NCBI GenBank assembly: GCA_003022985.1
Contig: PXTV01000059.1
Span: forward strand, 1-7,054
DNA length: 7,054 nucleotides
From: Bacteroidetes bacterium SW_11_45_7
GTDB taxonomy: Bacteria; Bacteroidota; Bacteroidia; Chitinophagales; SW-11-45-7
Direction: 5' to 3'
A program made the translations under genes and the position numbers. Below the pieces are notes generated by a model, which worked only from the letters and a program-made list of their open reading frames with translations, made no database searches and was not told where the DNA came from. Numbering within the stretch: the stretch's first letter is position 1; each line of letters starts with the position of its first letter. Of the stretch, positions 1 through 7,054 are shown one piece after another.

Positions 1-4
1 TTAA

Positions 5-151
5 CTATATAAAATATAATATTTAATATTCAAAATCTAATAACTAAGATCTTATGTCTTAAATCAAACATCAAACATCAAACATCTAATATCTTAAATC
101 TAATATCTTAAATCTTAAATCTTAAATCTTAAATCTACCATCTACCATCAA
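5..151. repeat. Degenerate 7-bp tandem repeat array (consensus about A-A-ATC-T-T/A)
   Basis: The stretch can be cut into 21 consecutive 7-bp units without losing phase. Units from 61 onward are the clearest: AAATCAA, ACATCAA twice, ACATCTA, ATATCTT, AAATCTA, ATATCTT, AAATCTT three times, AAATCTA, CCATCTA, CCATCAA. The thirteen units at 61-151 all carry ATC at unit positions 3-5. Units at 5-60 are more eroded (for example AGATCTT, ATGTCTT, ATATTCA) but keep the spacing. The last unit covers the tsaD stop codon at 148-150, so the array starts exactly where that gene ends and may continue beyond the left edge of the window. It contains no open reading frame, no strong hairpin and no CRISPR-like spacers. 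Function is unknown; slippage-generated intergenic filler is the simplest reading. Confidence 0.85.
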
Positions 152-1158
152 CGATTAATCGGATACCGCGCAACAGGCGTTACGGATTGATCGGTAAATT
201 GGCCTTCCAGGTATTTGTAATACCCGGCCATTGCAATCATGGCTGCATTATCCGTGCAGTAGTCAAAACGGGGAATGCAAGTATGCCATCCGCGTTCCTG
301 ACCAGTGTCATGAAAGCGCTGTCGCAATTCTCGATTTGCCGACACGCCTCCCGCTATTGCTACATGGTCAATACCAGTTTCCCCGGCCGCCCGTTTGAGT
401 TTGCTGAGCAAAATGGAGATGATGCGGTACTGCACAGATGCACATATATCCGCCATATTGTTGTTGATGAAATCCGGGTCTTCTTGTTCTTTCTCCTGCA
501 CAAAATAAAGAATTGAGGTTTTAAGACCGCTGAAGCTAAAGCTACAGCCCGGAATTTTGGGCTCGGGGAAGGAAAATGCATGAGGGTTGCCTTCAGCAGC
601 CCGTTTGTCGATAACAGGGCCTGACGGATAAGGTAAGCCCAACAGTTTGCCGGTCTTATCAAACGTTTCCCCGGCAGCGTCATCCCTGGTTTCGCCAATC
701 AGCTCCATCGATAAGTAGTCGTCAACGCGGATGATCTGCGTGTGGCCGCCTGAGACAGTCAAACACAGAAAAGGGAAGGAAGGACGCGGTTCTTCAATAA
801 AATGGGCGAGCACATGCGCTTCCATGTGATTGACTTCAATCAGCGGAACACCCAGCCCCATGGCCAGGGCCTTGGCAAAGGAAGTGCCCACGAGCAGCGA
901 TCCCATAAGACCAGGCCCTTTAGTGAATGCTACTGCCGAAAGCTCTTGCCTCGTAACACCTGCTCGCTCAAGGGCTTGATCAACAACCGGTACAATATTT
1001 TGCTGATGGGCTCGCGAAGCCAGCTCGGGAACCACGCCTCCGTATCGCTTGTGTACATCTTGATTGGCAATAAGATTGGCGAGCATGTTGCCATCCTGCC
1101 AAACTGCAGCAGAGGTGTCATCGCATGAACTTTCTATGCCGAGTATAGTTACTGCCAT
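148..1158 (-). CDS. tsaD: tRNA N6-adenosine threonylcarbamoyltransferase TsaD
   Basis: TsaD transfers the threonylcarbamoyl group from threonylcarbamoyl-AMP to A37 of tRNAs that read ANN codons, working in the cytoplasm with TsaB and TsaE. The 336-residue product has the usual length and the whole Kae1/TsaD fold. It shows the N-terminal GIESSCDDT (7-15), GPGLMGSLLVG (81-91), the metal-binding HMEAH (H111, H115), SGGHT (136-140), GETFDKTGKLLGLPYP (163-178), FSFSGLK (207-213), GGVSAN (270-275) and TDNAAM (302-307), where D303 is the expected third metal ligand. No key residue is missing. I chose the ATG at 1158 because family members start a few residues before ILGIESS. A TTG at 1176 would add six residues and has a GAGGAA seven bases upstream, so it remains possible. 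The gene is divergent from the tamB-like gene, and its stop lies in the heptamer array. Confidence 0.97.
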   Translation of the reverse strand: MAVTILGIESSCDDTSAAVWQDGNMLANLIANQDVHKRYGGVVPELASRAHQQNIVPVVDQALERAGVTRQELSAVAFTKGPGLMGSLLVGTSFAKALAMGLGVPLIEVNHMEAHVLAHFIEEPRPSFPFLCLTVSGGHTQIIRVDDYLSMELIGETRDDAAGETFDKTGKLLGLPYPSGPVIDKRAAEGNPHAFSFPEPKIPGCSFSFSGLKTSILYFVQEKEQEDPDFINNNMADICASVQYRIISILLSKLKRAAGETGIDHVAIAGGVSANRELRQRFHDTGQERGWHTCIPRFDYCTDNAAMIAMAGYYKYLEGQFTDQSVTPVARYPINR

Positions 1159-1290
1159 AAACCATTTTACTGTCAATTAAGTATTCCTCGAACAATAATA
1201 AAGCAAAAATGACGAAACAGCTTCAACTCTTATAAGTCCAATGTTTATAGTTGGCAAAATGTTTGCGATACATTGTTGATAATGACCTTG

Positions 1291-1298
1291 CAAATATA
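1291..1298 (-). promoter_or_regulatory. Candidate Bacteroidota -7 box for tsaD
   Basis: On the minus strand this reads TATATTTG, a full match to the TAnnTTTG element used by the main sigma factor of Bacteroidota. Transcription would start near 1284-1286 and give a leader of about 125 nt before the tsaD ATG. I cannot find a convincing TTTG or TTG -33 element at the usual distance, so the call rests on the -7 box and its position. Confidence 0.35.
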
Positions 1299-1414
1299 GA
1301 ATATTGGCTCTTCCAGGTAGGTGTTGATCAACAATATAAGCCTGTATGAGGGGTTGTTTTTTGAAATGCTGCCAATGTTGGGGAAAAGCTGCTGTGTGTA
1401 GTAAAACTCCGTCC

Positions 1415-1444
1415 TTTGACCTTTGGCACACGAATTTTTCTTTG
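1415..1444 (+). promoter_or_regulatory. Candidate Bacteroidota promoter for the tamB-like gene
   Basis: TTTG at 1415-1418 is followed, after 18 bp, by TTTCTTTG at 1437-1444. The latter differs from TAnnTTTG only at the second base. Transcription would begin near 1450, giving a leader of about 40 nt before the TTG at 1493. If real, it excludes the upstream ATG at 1346 as a start for this transcript. The mismatch falls on a normally conserved base, so this is a tentative call. Confidence 0.3.
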
Positions 1445-1492
1445 CCCAAAGTTGTAATTCTTTACAATGATAGCAGTTTTTACATATCTATT

Positions 1493-4400
1493 TTGAAACG
1501 ATTTGCTAAAATAGCGGGCTTCTTTTTGGGGTTCCTTTTTCTCCTGGTGGCATTCTTGTACGTTGTTTTGCGCCAACCAAGTGTTCAAACCAGGTTGGGG
1601 CCGAAAGTTGCTACGTATTTATCGGATCAGTGGGATACAAAAGTTCAGGTTGATCGGGCCAACTTTACATTCCTCAGGGACATTGTCCTCGAGAACGTCT
1701 ATATCGAAGATCATCAACAGGACACCCTTCTGTATACAGGCAGATTACAGGTCCGGCTCGATGGGTTTGATCTTTTCAGCAAAAAAATCAGTGTAGAAGA
1801 AATTAACTTAAGTAATGGTTCATTCTATGCTTCAAGACAGACTGACCAGGAGCATTTTAATTACCACTTTATCACGCAATCTTTTCAAGGCGGGGACGAG
1901 GAAGAGGACAAGCCTGACAAGCAACCTGACCAGTGGCAGCTCGATCTCGACAATTTAGCCCTTGATCAGGTTAGCTTCCATCTCAACGATCAAAGGGAGG
2001 GAAACACCATCGATGCCAGCGTTCGGGACTTGGCCTTGAATGTTCGTCAGCTCAATGTTCCTGAGAAGAGAGCAGCTATCAATAATCTTACGCTGGAAGG
2101 CGTTTTTTTCCATTTGATTCAACTACAGGATACCTCAAGGTACCTGACTAAGCAAGTTGATAGCCAGCAAGTTGTTGTGCCCGTCCAAACCACTGATAGC
2201 ACAAAGGATGATTTCTTACCCGGCTGGCAGATTACAACAACCGATGTGCGTATCGTGAACAGTACGTTCCGGTTTGATAATAGAATGGCTCCCCGATTGC
2301 AAGATTCCGTAATCGATTACGATCACATGCACGTGACCAATATCAATGTTGCCTTAAAAGATCTTTCCTATAATGATGATACATTATCAACGAATATTAC
2401 CGATCTCAGCTTGTTGGAAAAAAGCGGTTTTGCTATCAATGAGCTGTCGAGCGATTTTACCATATCGGACAAAGGCTTTAGCTGCCGTGATCTCACTCTT
2501 ACCACAAACAACAGTTACATCAGGCACTATTTTGCCATGGATTATAACTCATTTGCCGATTTTAAGGATTTTAACAACAGAGTAGAGATGCATGGCAGAT
2601 TCAGTGATAGCAAGGTTGCGATTCAGGACATCCAATACTTTGCTCACGAGCTCGATAAGATTGCTCACAACACAGTCCACCTTTCTGGTGATGTTGAGGG
2701 GCAAGTGAACCATCTAACCGGAGAGGATTTGAAGATGGAGATAGCTGACAATAGCGAATTCTATGGTGACTTTAGTCTGCGCGGCTTACCTGATGTAGAA
2801 GAAACGTTCATCACGTTTCGATTGGACCACCTTGCCACAAATGCCAATGATATAGAGCAAGTTTATCCTCCGATTGAGCTTCCCGGGGAAATTGACAGAA
2901 TGGGGCGCATGGTTTTTAAAGGTGCGTTTGACGGCTTTTACAACGACTTTGTGGCCGAAGGAACTCTTACATCTTCCATTGGGAAGCTCGAGTCAGACCT
3001 TAACTTGAAAATTGATGAAACCAACAATGTGGCTCACTACAAAGGAAACCTGGCAGCTGATGAACTCGATCTGGGCCAAATGTTCGACAGGCAGAACACC
3101 ATGGGAAAAGTAACCTTTGCATCTACTCTGGAAGGAAAAGGGCTGACACTGAGCCGGTTGGATGCTGATCTCGATACAGACATTCAAAGCTTAGAACTCA
3201 ACGGTTATCAATACAACGGTATTGTCATGGAAGGACATGTCAAGCAAAAGTTGTTTACAGGGCTTCTCCGGGTTAATGATGAGCATTTGGGGCTGGATTT
3301 TCAGGGAACCATGAACTTCAATAAGCCAAAGCCCGATTTTCAGGCCAATGCCACCATCGACTCTGCGAACCTGAAGGCCATTGGGTTGGCAGACCAGGAG
3401 TATATCCTTCAATCATCAATGAAACTGGATTTTGAGGGGAACTCTATCGATAACCTCCTGGGTAACATTGGCCTTTATAACACGCAAGTAGACAAGAAAG
3501 ACAAAACTTACAAACTTGACAGCTTTCAGTTAGATGCTCATAAAACCGGGGAACAGAAAACGATAATCCTCTCATCGGGCTTAGCAGATGCCCGTTTCAA
3601 GGGAGTTCTGAATTTTGAGGAATTAGTACCCGTCCTTTCCAACTATTTCAATAATTACTTCAATACGCGGCTCCGCAAGGGACAGAAACCCGAAGAGCTT
3701 TTTAGCGAGCAATTCCAATACCATATCCACCTGAAAGAAACTGAAGGTTTTACGAACATGTTTTTACCGGATTGGCGATTACAAGGTGAAACGATTGTAG
3801 AAGGGACATTTGATAGTAAAGGATACGATCTCTTGCTGAATGCATCAATACCTGCGCTGGCCTACCAAAATACGGTGTTCCGCAATATCCATATCAGGGG
3901 CGAATCGGATCAAGCCGAGCTTAATCTTGCCGCTAATATAGCAGAGGTTGAATTGAATGATAGCCTTATTAGCAAGGATATATCGCTTACAACCACAGCG
4001 TCAAATGACAGTGTGTTTTTTAGCACCAATTTGACGGGCGCTACGGACAAAAACCGGGCGACTATTAACGGCTTGGTTAGTACCAAACACGATTCTTTTA
4101 TTGTTGCCAAATTGTTACCCTCTAAGGTGTTTTTAAACGACAAAAAATGGGAAGTTTCCGAGAACAACTACGTTCGTTATTCGCCAGGTCAGCTCACCAT
4201 TTCCCGGTTTGTTATGCAACAGGGCAATCATAAGCTCAATCTGGAAAGTTATGTCAATAGCAATGGCAATACAGTTGTGAAGATCGGCCTGGAGAAAATC
4301 CGTTTAGGTGATGTGACGCATCCGTTTTTCAACAATCCCGATTATCATATTCACGGCACTGCTAATGGCAATATCAGAATAACGGATATTTTTAACGATC

Positions 4401-4684
4401 CGTTTTTCATATCCAGTCTCCGTATAAATGATGTTTCATTCAATGCTGATACAATCGGTGACGTGGAACTCATCTCCGATTATCAGCGGGATGATCAAAT
4501 TTTTCATATAGACATGAACGTGAGCGGTGACAAGCATAACCTCCGTGCCCTTGGCACCTATAATATTGGCGGTGAGGAGAACAAGGCTGATATCGATATC
4601 GATATTGATCGTATCACCCTATCAACAATTGAAAAATACGTTGAGGAAGAGTTGGCGGATGGGCGGAAGGGAATCTTCGTTTAG
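1493..4684 (+). CDS. tamB: Translocation/assembly module TamB-like protein, N-terminal part (frameshifted)
   Basis: TamB-type proteins are anchored in the inner membrane, span the periplasm as a long lipid-binding beta structure, and work with an Omp85-family outer-membrane partner. This 1,063-residue part has a short basic start (KRF), one hydrophobic anchor at about residues 6-26, then an AsmA-like segment. That segment includes VQTRLGPKVATYLSDQW and VLENVYIEDHQQDTLLYTG, typical of Bacteroidota members. The rest is beta-rich repeat with few other landmarks. An acidic linker (GGDEEEDKPDKQPD) lies near residue 135. I chose the TTG at 1493 because it puts the start just before the anchor. Alternatives are TTG 1442 and ATG 1346, which would add 17 and 49 residues. 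The frame ends at TAG 4682, just where the protein should run into its C-terminal domain. That domain follows in another frame, so the fragment is not a complete protein. Confidence 0.85.
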   Translation: MKRFAKIAGFFLGFLFLLVAFLYVVLRQPSVQTRLGPKVATYLSDQWDTKVQVDRANFTFLRDIVLENVYIEDHQQDTLLYTGRLQVRLDGFDLFSKKISVEEINLSNGSFYASRQTDQEHFNYHFITQSFQGGDEEEDKPDKQPDQWQLDLDNLALDQVSFHLNDQREGNTIDASVRDLALNVRQLNVPEKRAAINNLTLEGVFFHLIQLQDTSRYLTKQVDSQQVVVPVQTTDSTKDDFLPGWQITTTDVRIVNSTFRFDNRMAPRLQDSVIDYDHMHVTNINVALKDLSYNDDTLSTNITDLSLLEKSGFAINELSSDFTISDKGFSCRDLTLTTNNSYIRHYFAMDYNSFADFKDFNNRVEMHGRFSDSKVAIQDIQYFAHELDKIAHNTVHLSGDVEGQVNHLTGEDLKMEIADNSEFYGDFSLRGLPDVEETFITFRLDHLATNANDIEQVYPPIELPGEIDRMGRMVFKGAFDGFYNDFVAEGTLTSSIGKLESDLNLKIDETNNVAHYKGNLAADELDLGQMFDRQNTMGKVTFASTLEGKGLTLSRLDADLDTDIQSLELNGYQYNGIVMEGHVKQKLFTGLLRVNDEHLGLDFQGTMNFNKPKPDFQANATIDSANLKAIGLADQEYILQSSMKLDFEGNSIDNLLGNIGLYNTQVDKKDKTYKLDSFQLDAHKTGEQKTIILSSGLADARFKGVLNFEELVPVLSNYFNNYFNTRLRKGQKPEELFSEQFQYHIHLKETEGFTNMFLPDWRLQGETIVEGTFDSKGYDLLLNASIPALAYQNTVFRNIHIRGESDQAELNLAANIAEVELNDSLISKDISLTTTASNDSVFFSTNLTGATDKNRATINGLVSTKHDSFIVAKLLPSKVFLNDKKWEVSENNYVRYSPGQLTISRFVMQQGNHKLNLESYVNSNGNTVVKIGLEKIRLGDVTHPFFNNPDYHIHGTANGNIRITDIFNDPFFISSLRINDVSFNADTIGDVELISDYQRDDQIFHIDMNVSGDKHNLRALGTYNIGGEENKADIDIDIDRITLSTIEKYVEEELADGRKGIFV
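4661..4684 (+). other. Frameshift joining the two parts of the tamB-like gene
   Basis: The upstream frame reads EELADGRKGIFV and stops at TAG 4682-4684. The downstream frame is open from 4645 and from 4672 reads NLRLAGNFEKPELTGSLTF, a normal TamB-like continuation. One extra G in the GGG run at 4661-4663 gives ELADGAEGNLRLAGNF; one extra G in the GGG run at 4669-4671 gives ELADGRKGNLRLAGNF. Both are sensible protein. The repaired gene, 1493-6348 plus one base, is exactly 1,619 codons including the stop. A lost G, either a sequencing error or a real mutation, is the simplest cause. I see no canonical -1 slippery heptamer. Confidence 0.9.
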
Positions 4685-6348
4685 CCGGGAATTTTGAAAA
4701 GCCCGAACTAACAGGTTCCCTCACTTTTCACAATACTGCATTCACTGTCAATTATCTGAATACTCACTATTCGCTCGACAATCAGCAAATATTGTTCGAA
4801 AAACGATGGCTCGACTTTCAGCGCATGACGCTCTCCGATGAAAAAGGTAATACGGCAACTCTCGGTGGGCAGATCTTTCATAACAATCTTAGGAATTTAT
4901 CGCTCGATGCCTATTTGTCTACTGACCGCTTTCAGTTTTTAAACACCACACGAAAGCACAACCAGGATTACTACGGCACAGCTTACGGTGACGGTACGGT
5001 CGTTTTTCAAGGGCCTTTAGATGATATTGAGTTGTTTATCTCTGCTAAAACGGATCAAAAAACTGAGCTTTCCATTCCCATTGCGGGCTCCAACAATTTA
5101 GAAGACAACAACTTTTATCGCTTTGTCAATAATAAGGATCAATCGGACAGCACATCCAACAATGAAGAATTTGAAACCAATACGCAGAACTTTCGGGTCA
5201 ATTTTGATCTCGAAGTAACACCTGAAGCCTTGGTTCGCATTATTTTCGATCTGGAATCGGGTGATATCATCAAATCCAGGGGGTACGGGAATATCGAAAT
5301 GCTGATCAACAACTTTGGCGATTTTACCATGGTGGGCACATACGAGATCAGAAAAGGTGACTACCTGTTTACGTTCCAGGATATCGTCAATAAAAAATTT
5401 GTGATCGATAATGGGGGCAAGATTATATGGACCGGTAACCCTTACAAAGCACGGCTTGATCTTAATGCCATTTACGAAACCCGTACAGCTCCTTATCCCC
5501 TCATAGCCAACCTTATCAGGGAAGATGAGAAACAGTTAGAAACAGCCAAGGACCGCTACCCGGTTGATTTGTATCTGCAGCTTGGCGGATCACTCCTCAA
5601 CCCGAATATCGGGTTTGATGTCCAGATGCCGGAAGCGCCACCGACCTTGCGGAGCCCCGTAGAAAGCCAGTTAAGAGCTATCAAACAGAACGATAACGAG
5701 TTGAACAGGCAGGTTTTCGGCTTGCTTGTCCTCAATAATTTTCTGCCCGACCCAAATCGGACACGCTCCCTGGCTGCTCAAACAAACTCAGGTGTGAACA
5801 ACACTGTAAGCGAATTTCTTTCGAACCAGGTATCAATGTACTTCAGCGATTGGTTTTCCCGATTTGTTACCGAAATGGATTTTGACTTTAGTTACCGTCA
5901 ATACCGGGTTAATTCCTCAGAAAATCAGGATAATTCATCGCAGGATCCTGAGGAATTGCATCGAGAAGGGCAGGAGGTGGAGGTGGAAATGTCAAAGAAA
6001 TTTTTCAATGACCGTGTTTCCGTTAACATAGGCGGCAATGTTGATATCAACAACACTTCCACTTCCCAGAATCAGAACAGGATCAGCAATATTACCAGCG
6101 ATTTTGTTATCGAATACGATATCCAGGAGGATGGCAATGTGAAAGTAAAAGCTTTCCGTAAAGGGGATTATGATATGTTCACCAATAAAAGGGAAAGCAA
6201 AACGGGGGCCGGTCTATTTTACAGGGAGCAATTCGATACCTTGAGCGAGCTCATTCGCAAAATTACCGGAACTGAACAAGACAAGAAGAAGAACAAAAGG
6301 GATCAACAAAAGAAACAAGACACCCGGCCCACCCAGCAACTCCCCTGA
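4672..6348 (+). CDS. tamB: Translocation/assembly module TamB-like protein, C-terminal TamB/DUF490 domain (frameshifted part)
   Basis: This 558-residue frame is the continuation of the preceding fragment and carries the diagnostic C-terminal TamB domain (DUF490), which in characterised members faces the outer membrane and the Omp85 partner. Landmarks are AAFTVNYLNT-like FTVNYLNTHYS (4741-4773), GNIEMLINNFGDFTMVGTYEI (about 5287-5350), KKFVIDNGGKIIWTGNP (5392-5442), QVFGLLVLNNFLP (5710-5748), SEFLSNQVSMYFSDWFSRF (about 5812-5868) and a final beta-strand region with VSVNIGGNVDI (about 6019-6051). The protein ends in a Lys/Gln-rich tail. I start it at 4672, the first codon common to both possible repairs. 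On its own it has no ATG before 4825; the first start-like codon is TTG 4792, deep inside a conserved stretch with no ribosome binding site. Separate translation is therefore unlikely. Confidence 0.88.
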   Translation, partial: NLRLAGNFEKPELTGSLTFHNTAFTVNYLNTHYSLDNQQILFEKRWLDFQRMTLSDEKGNTATLGGQIFHNNLRNLSLDAYLSTDRFQFLNTTRKHNQDYYGTAYGDGTVVFQGPLDDIELFISAKTDQKTELSIPIAGSNNLEDNNFYRFVNNKDQSDSTSNNEEFETNTQNFRVNFDLEVTPEALVRIIFDLESGDIIKSRGYGNIEMLINNFGDFTMVGTYEIRKGDYLFTFQDIVNKKFVIDNGGKIIWTGNPYKARLDLNAIYETRTAPYPLIANLIREDEKQLETAKDRYPVDLYLQLGGSLLNPNIGFDVQMPEAPPTLRSPVESQLRAIKQNDNELNRQVFGLLVLNNFLPDPNRTRSLAAQTNSGVNNTVSEFLSNQVSMYFSDWFSRFVTEMDFDFSYRQYRVNSSENQDNSSQDPEELHREGQEVEVEMSKKFFNDRVSVNIGGNVDINNTSTSQNQNRISNITSDFVIEYDIQEDGNVKVKAFRKGDYDMFTNKRESKTGAGLFYREQFDTLSELIRKITGTEQDKKKNKRDQQKKQDTRPTQQLP

Positions 6349-6595
6349 AAGAAATTGTCGCTACACCGGGCTATAGCTCCTTTAACATGGCTTATTATTT
6401 ATTTTTACCATTTAATAATTGTATAAAAATATGTCGATTATCGATTTATTATTATGAAGAATCAATCATAGAACTTGTTTGTTGTCTAAAATATTAAGAC
6501 ACTTGTTGCGTTGTTAGTAACTTGACCGAGGCTCTGCTTTGCATGAAGTAAAAGGTGAGTTTATTCAATCATTGGTAATAAGCATGTGAGTCGTC

Positions 6596-7054
6596 ATGAA
6601 TCCAAAATTTTCTGCAAAACATATTGGTCCCTCCTTTGTCATGCTTCTGCTTATCCTGGGTGGCTGTAACATGTGGACATTCAATCCAAACAAGACTTAT
6701 GATGAAGCCAAGGAGATGCAGCGCCCCTATGATGCTGTTATTGTACCGGGTGTCCCTTTGGAAGGAGAGGACTGGAGCCAAATTATGCAGGCCCGCGTGT
6801 ATTGGTCTTACCATCTCTATCAAGAAGGAATAACAAAAAATATCATCTATTCGGGCTCGGCTGTGTATACGCCTTACATAGAAAGCAAGGTTATGGCCTT
6901 ATATGCAAAGGAACTCGGCATGCCCGGGGAAAACATCTACATGGAAAAATGTGCTGAGCACTCAACCGAGAACCTTTACTATTCCTATCGACTCGCTAAG
7001 GAATTGGGCTTTGAAAAGGTTGCTTTGGCCACCGATCCGTTTCAAACGTTTATG
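6596..7054 (+). CDS. YdcF family (DUF218) lipoprotein, 3' end outside the window
   Basis: The frame opens with ATG 6596 and is still open at the last base, giving 153 residues of a protein that is usually somewhat over 200. Residues 14-24 form a lipoprotein signal (FVMLLLILGGC), with C24 as the predicted lipidated residue. The DUF218 domain follows: YDAVIVPGVP (45-54), R67, IIYSGSAV (83-90), the acidic E96 in YIESKVMALYA, STENLYYS (123-130) and ALATDPFQ (143-150). The SG, E and T-E-N positions match the conserved core of the family. Biochemical function is poorly defined; links to envelope polysaccharide metabolism are suggested for relatives only. The residues after C24 (NMWTFN) lack the acidic Lys-Asp/Glu export signal of surface lipoproteins, so a periplasm-facing location is more likely. 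The gene follows tamB in the same direction after 247 bp and probably has its own promoter. Confidence 0.88.
   Translation, partial: MNPKFSAKHIGPSFVMLLLILGGCNMWTFNPNKTYDEAKEMQRPYDAVIVPGVPLEGEDWSQIMQARVYWSYHLYQEGITKNIIYSGSAVYTPYIESKVMALYAKELGMPGENIYMEKCAEHSTENLYYSYRLAKELGFEKVALATDPFQTFM

Larger units (their letters stand above)
1159..1492. other. Divergent intergenic region between tsaD and the tamB-like gene
   Basis: This 334-bp stretch separates two outward-facing genes and should hold both promoters. Candidate -7 boxes are listed separately for each direction. An in-frame extension of the tamB-like frame upstream to an ATG at 1346 crosses this region. Its 49 extra residues are cysteine-rich, precede the membrane anchor and resemble nothing I know in TamB N-termini, so I treat it as non-coding. 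I see no RNA gene, riboswitch or strong hairpin here. Confidence 0.6.

Noticed and set aside
5..151. CRISPR array
   Set aside because: The units are 7 bp and contiguous, with no unique spacers.
1346..1492. 49-residue in-frame N-terminal extension of the tamB-like gene
   Set aside because: It is cysteine-rich, precedes the membrane anchor and does not resemble family N-termini. A promoter-like pair lies within it.
4655..4672. Programmed -1 frameshifting as the normal way to make full-length TamB
   Set aside because: There is no X-XXY-YYZ heptamer in the correct phase and no obvious downstream stem. I know of no precedent in this family, so a lost base is simpler.
6368..6383. Possible terminator after tamB (GGGC-TATA-GCTC followed by TTT)
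   Set aside because: The stem is only four pairs with one G-T wobble, and the T-run is three bases, so it is too weak to call.
6434..6444. Inverted repeat TCGAT-T-ATCGA in the spacer before the ydcF-like gene
   Set aside because: The arms are five bases in AT-rich DNA. It could be an operator, but nothing else supports it.
6484..6500. Inverted repeat GTCT...AGAC in the same spacer
   Set aside because: Only four outer pairs match before a mismatch, which is common by chance in this composition.
6569..6833. Open frames on both strands overlapping the start of the ydcF-like gene
   Set aside because: They have no recognisable domains and lie across a clear lipoprotein signal and DUF218 motifs in the correct frame.

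Overview
The window looks like a chromosomal piece of a Bacteroidota genome. The evidence is a very long TamB-like protein of the Bacteroidota type, weak or absent Shine-Dalgarno sequences, AT-rich intergenic DNA with TAnnTTTG-like -7 boxes, and a lipoprotein of the YdcF/DUF218 family in the form I know from Bacteroidota. Placement below phylum level is not possible from the sequence.

Layout. (1) Positions 1-151 hold an AT-rich, degenerate 7-bp tandem repeat that stays in phase up to the stop codon of the first gene. (2) Positions 148-1158, minus strand: complete tsaD, the catalytic subunit for tRNA t6A37 modification. (3) Positions 1159-1492: a divergent intergenic region with a candidate promoter for each side. 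(4) Positions 1493-6348, plus strand: a tamB-like gene of about 1,618 codons, broken by one frameshift at about 4661-4671. The 5' part (N-terminal membrane anchor plus beta-rich AsmA/TamB repeats) ends at a TAG at 4682. The 3' part (C-terminal TamB/DUF490 domain) continues in another frame to 6348. Adding one base to either of two GGG runs rejoins the frames. (5) Positions 6349-6595: 247 bp of AT-rich spacer with no gene and no convincing terminator. (6) Positions 6596-7054, plus strand: the first 153 codons of a YdcF/DUF218 lipoprotein that runs off the window.

The genes do not form one pathway. tsaD is translation housekeeping, tamB concerns transport or assembly across the envelope, and the ydcF-like gene is a separate envelope protein of unknown substrate. 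I see no mobile element, CRISPR array, tRNA or rRNA. No new system is evident. The points worth a second look are the tamB frameshift and the heptamer array.
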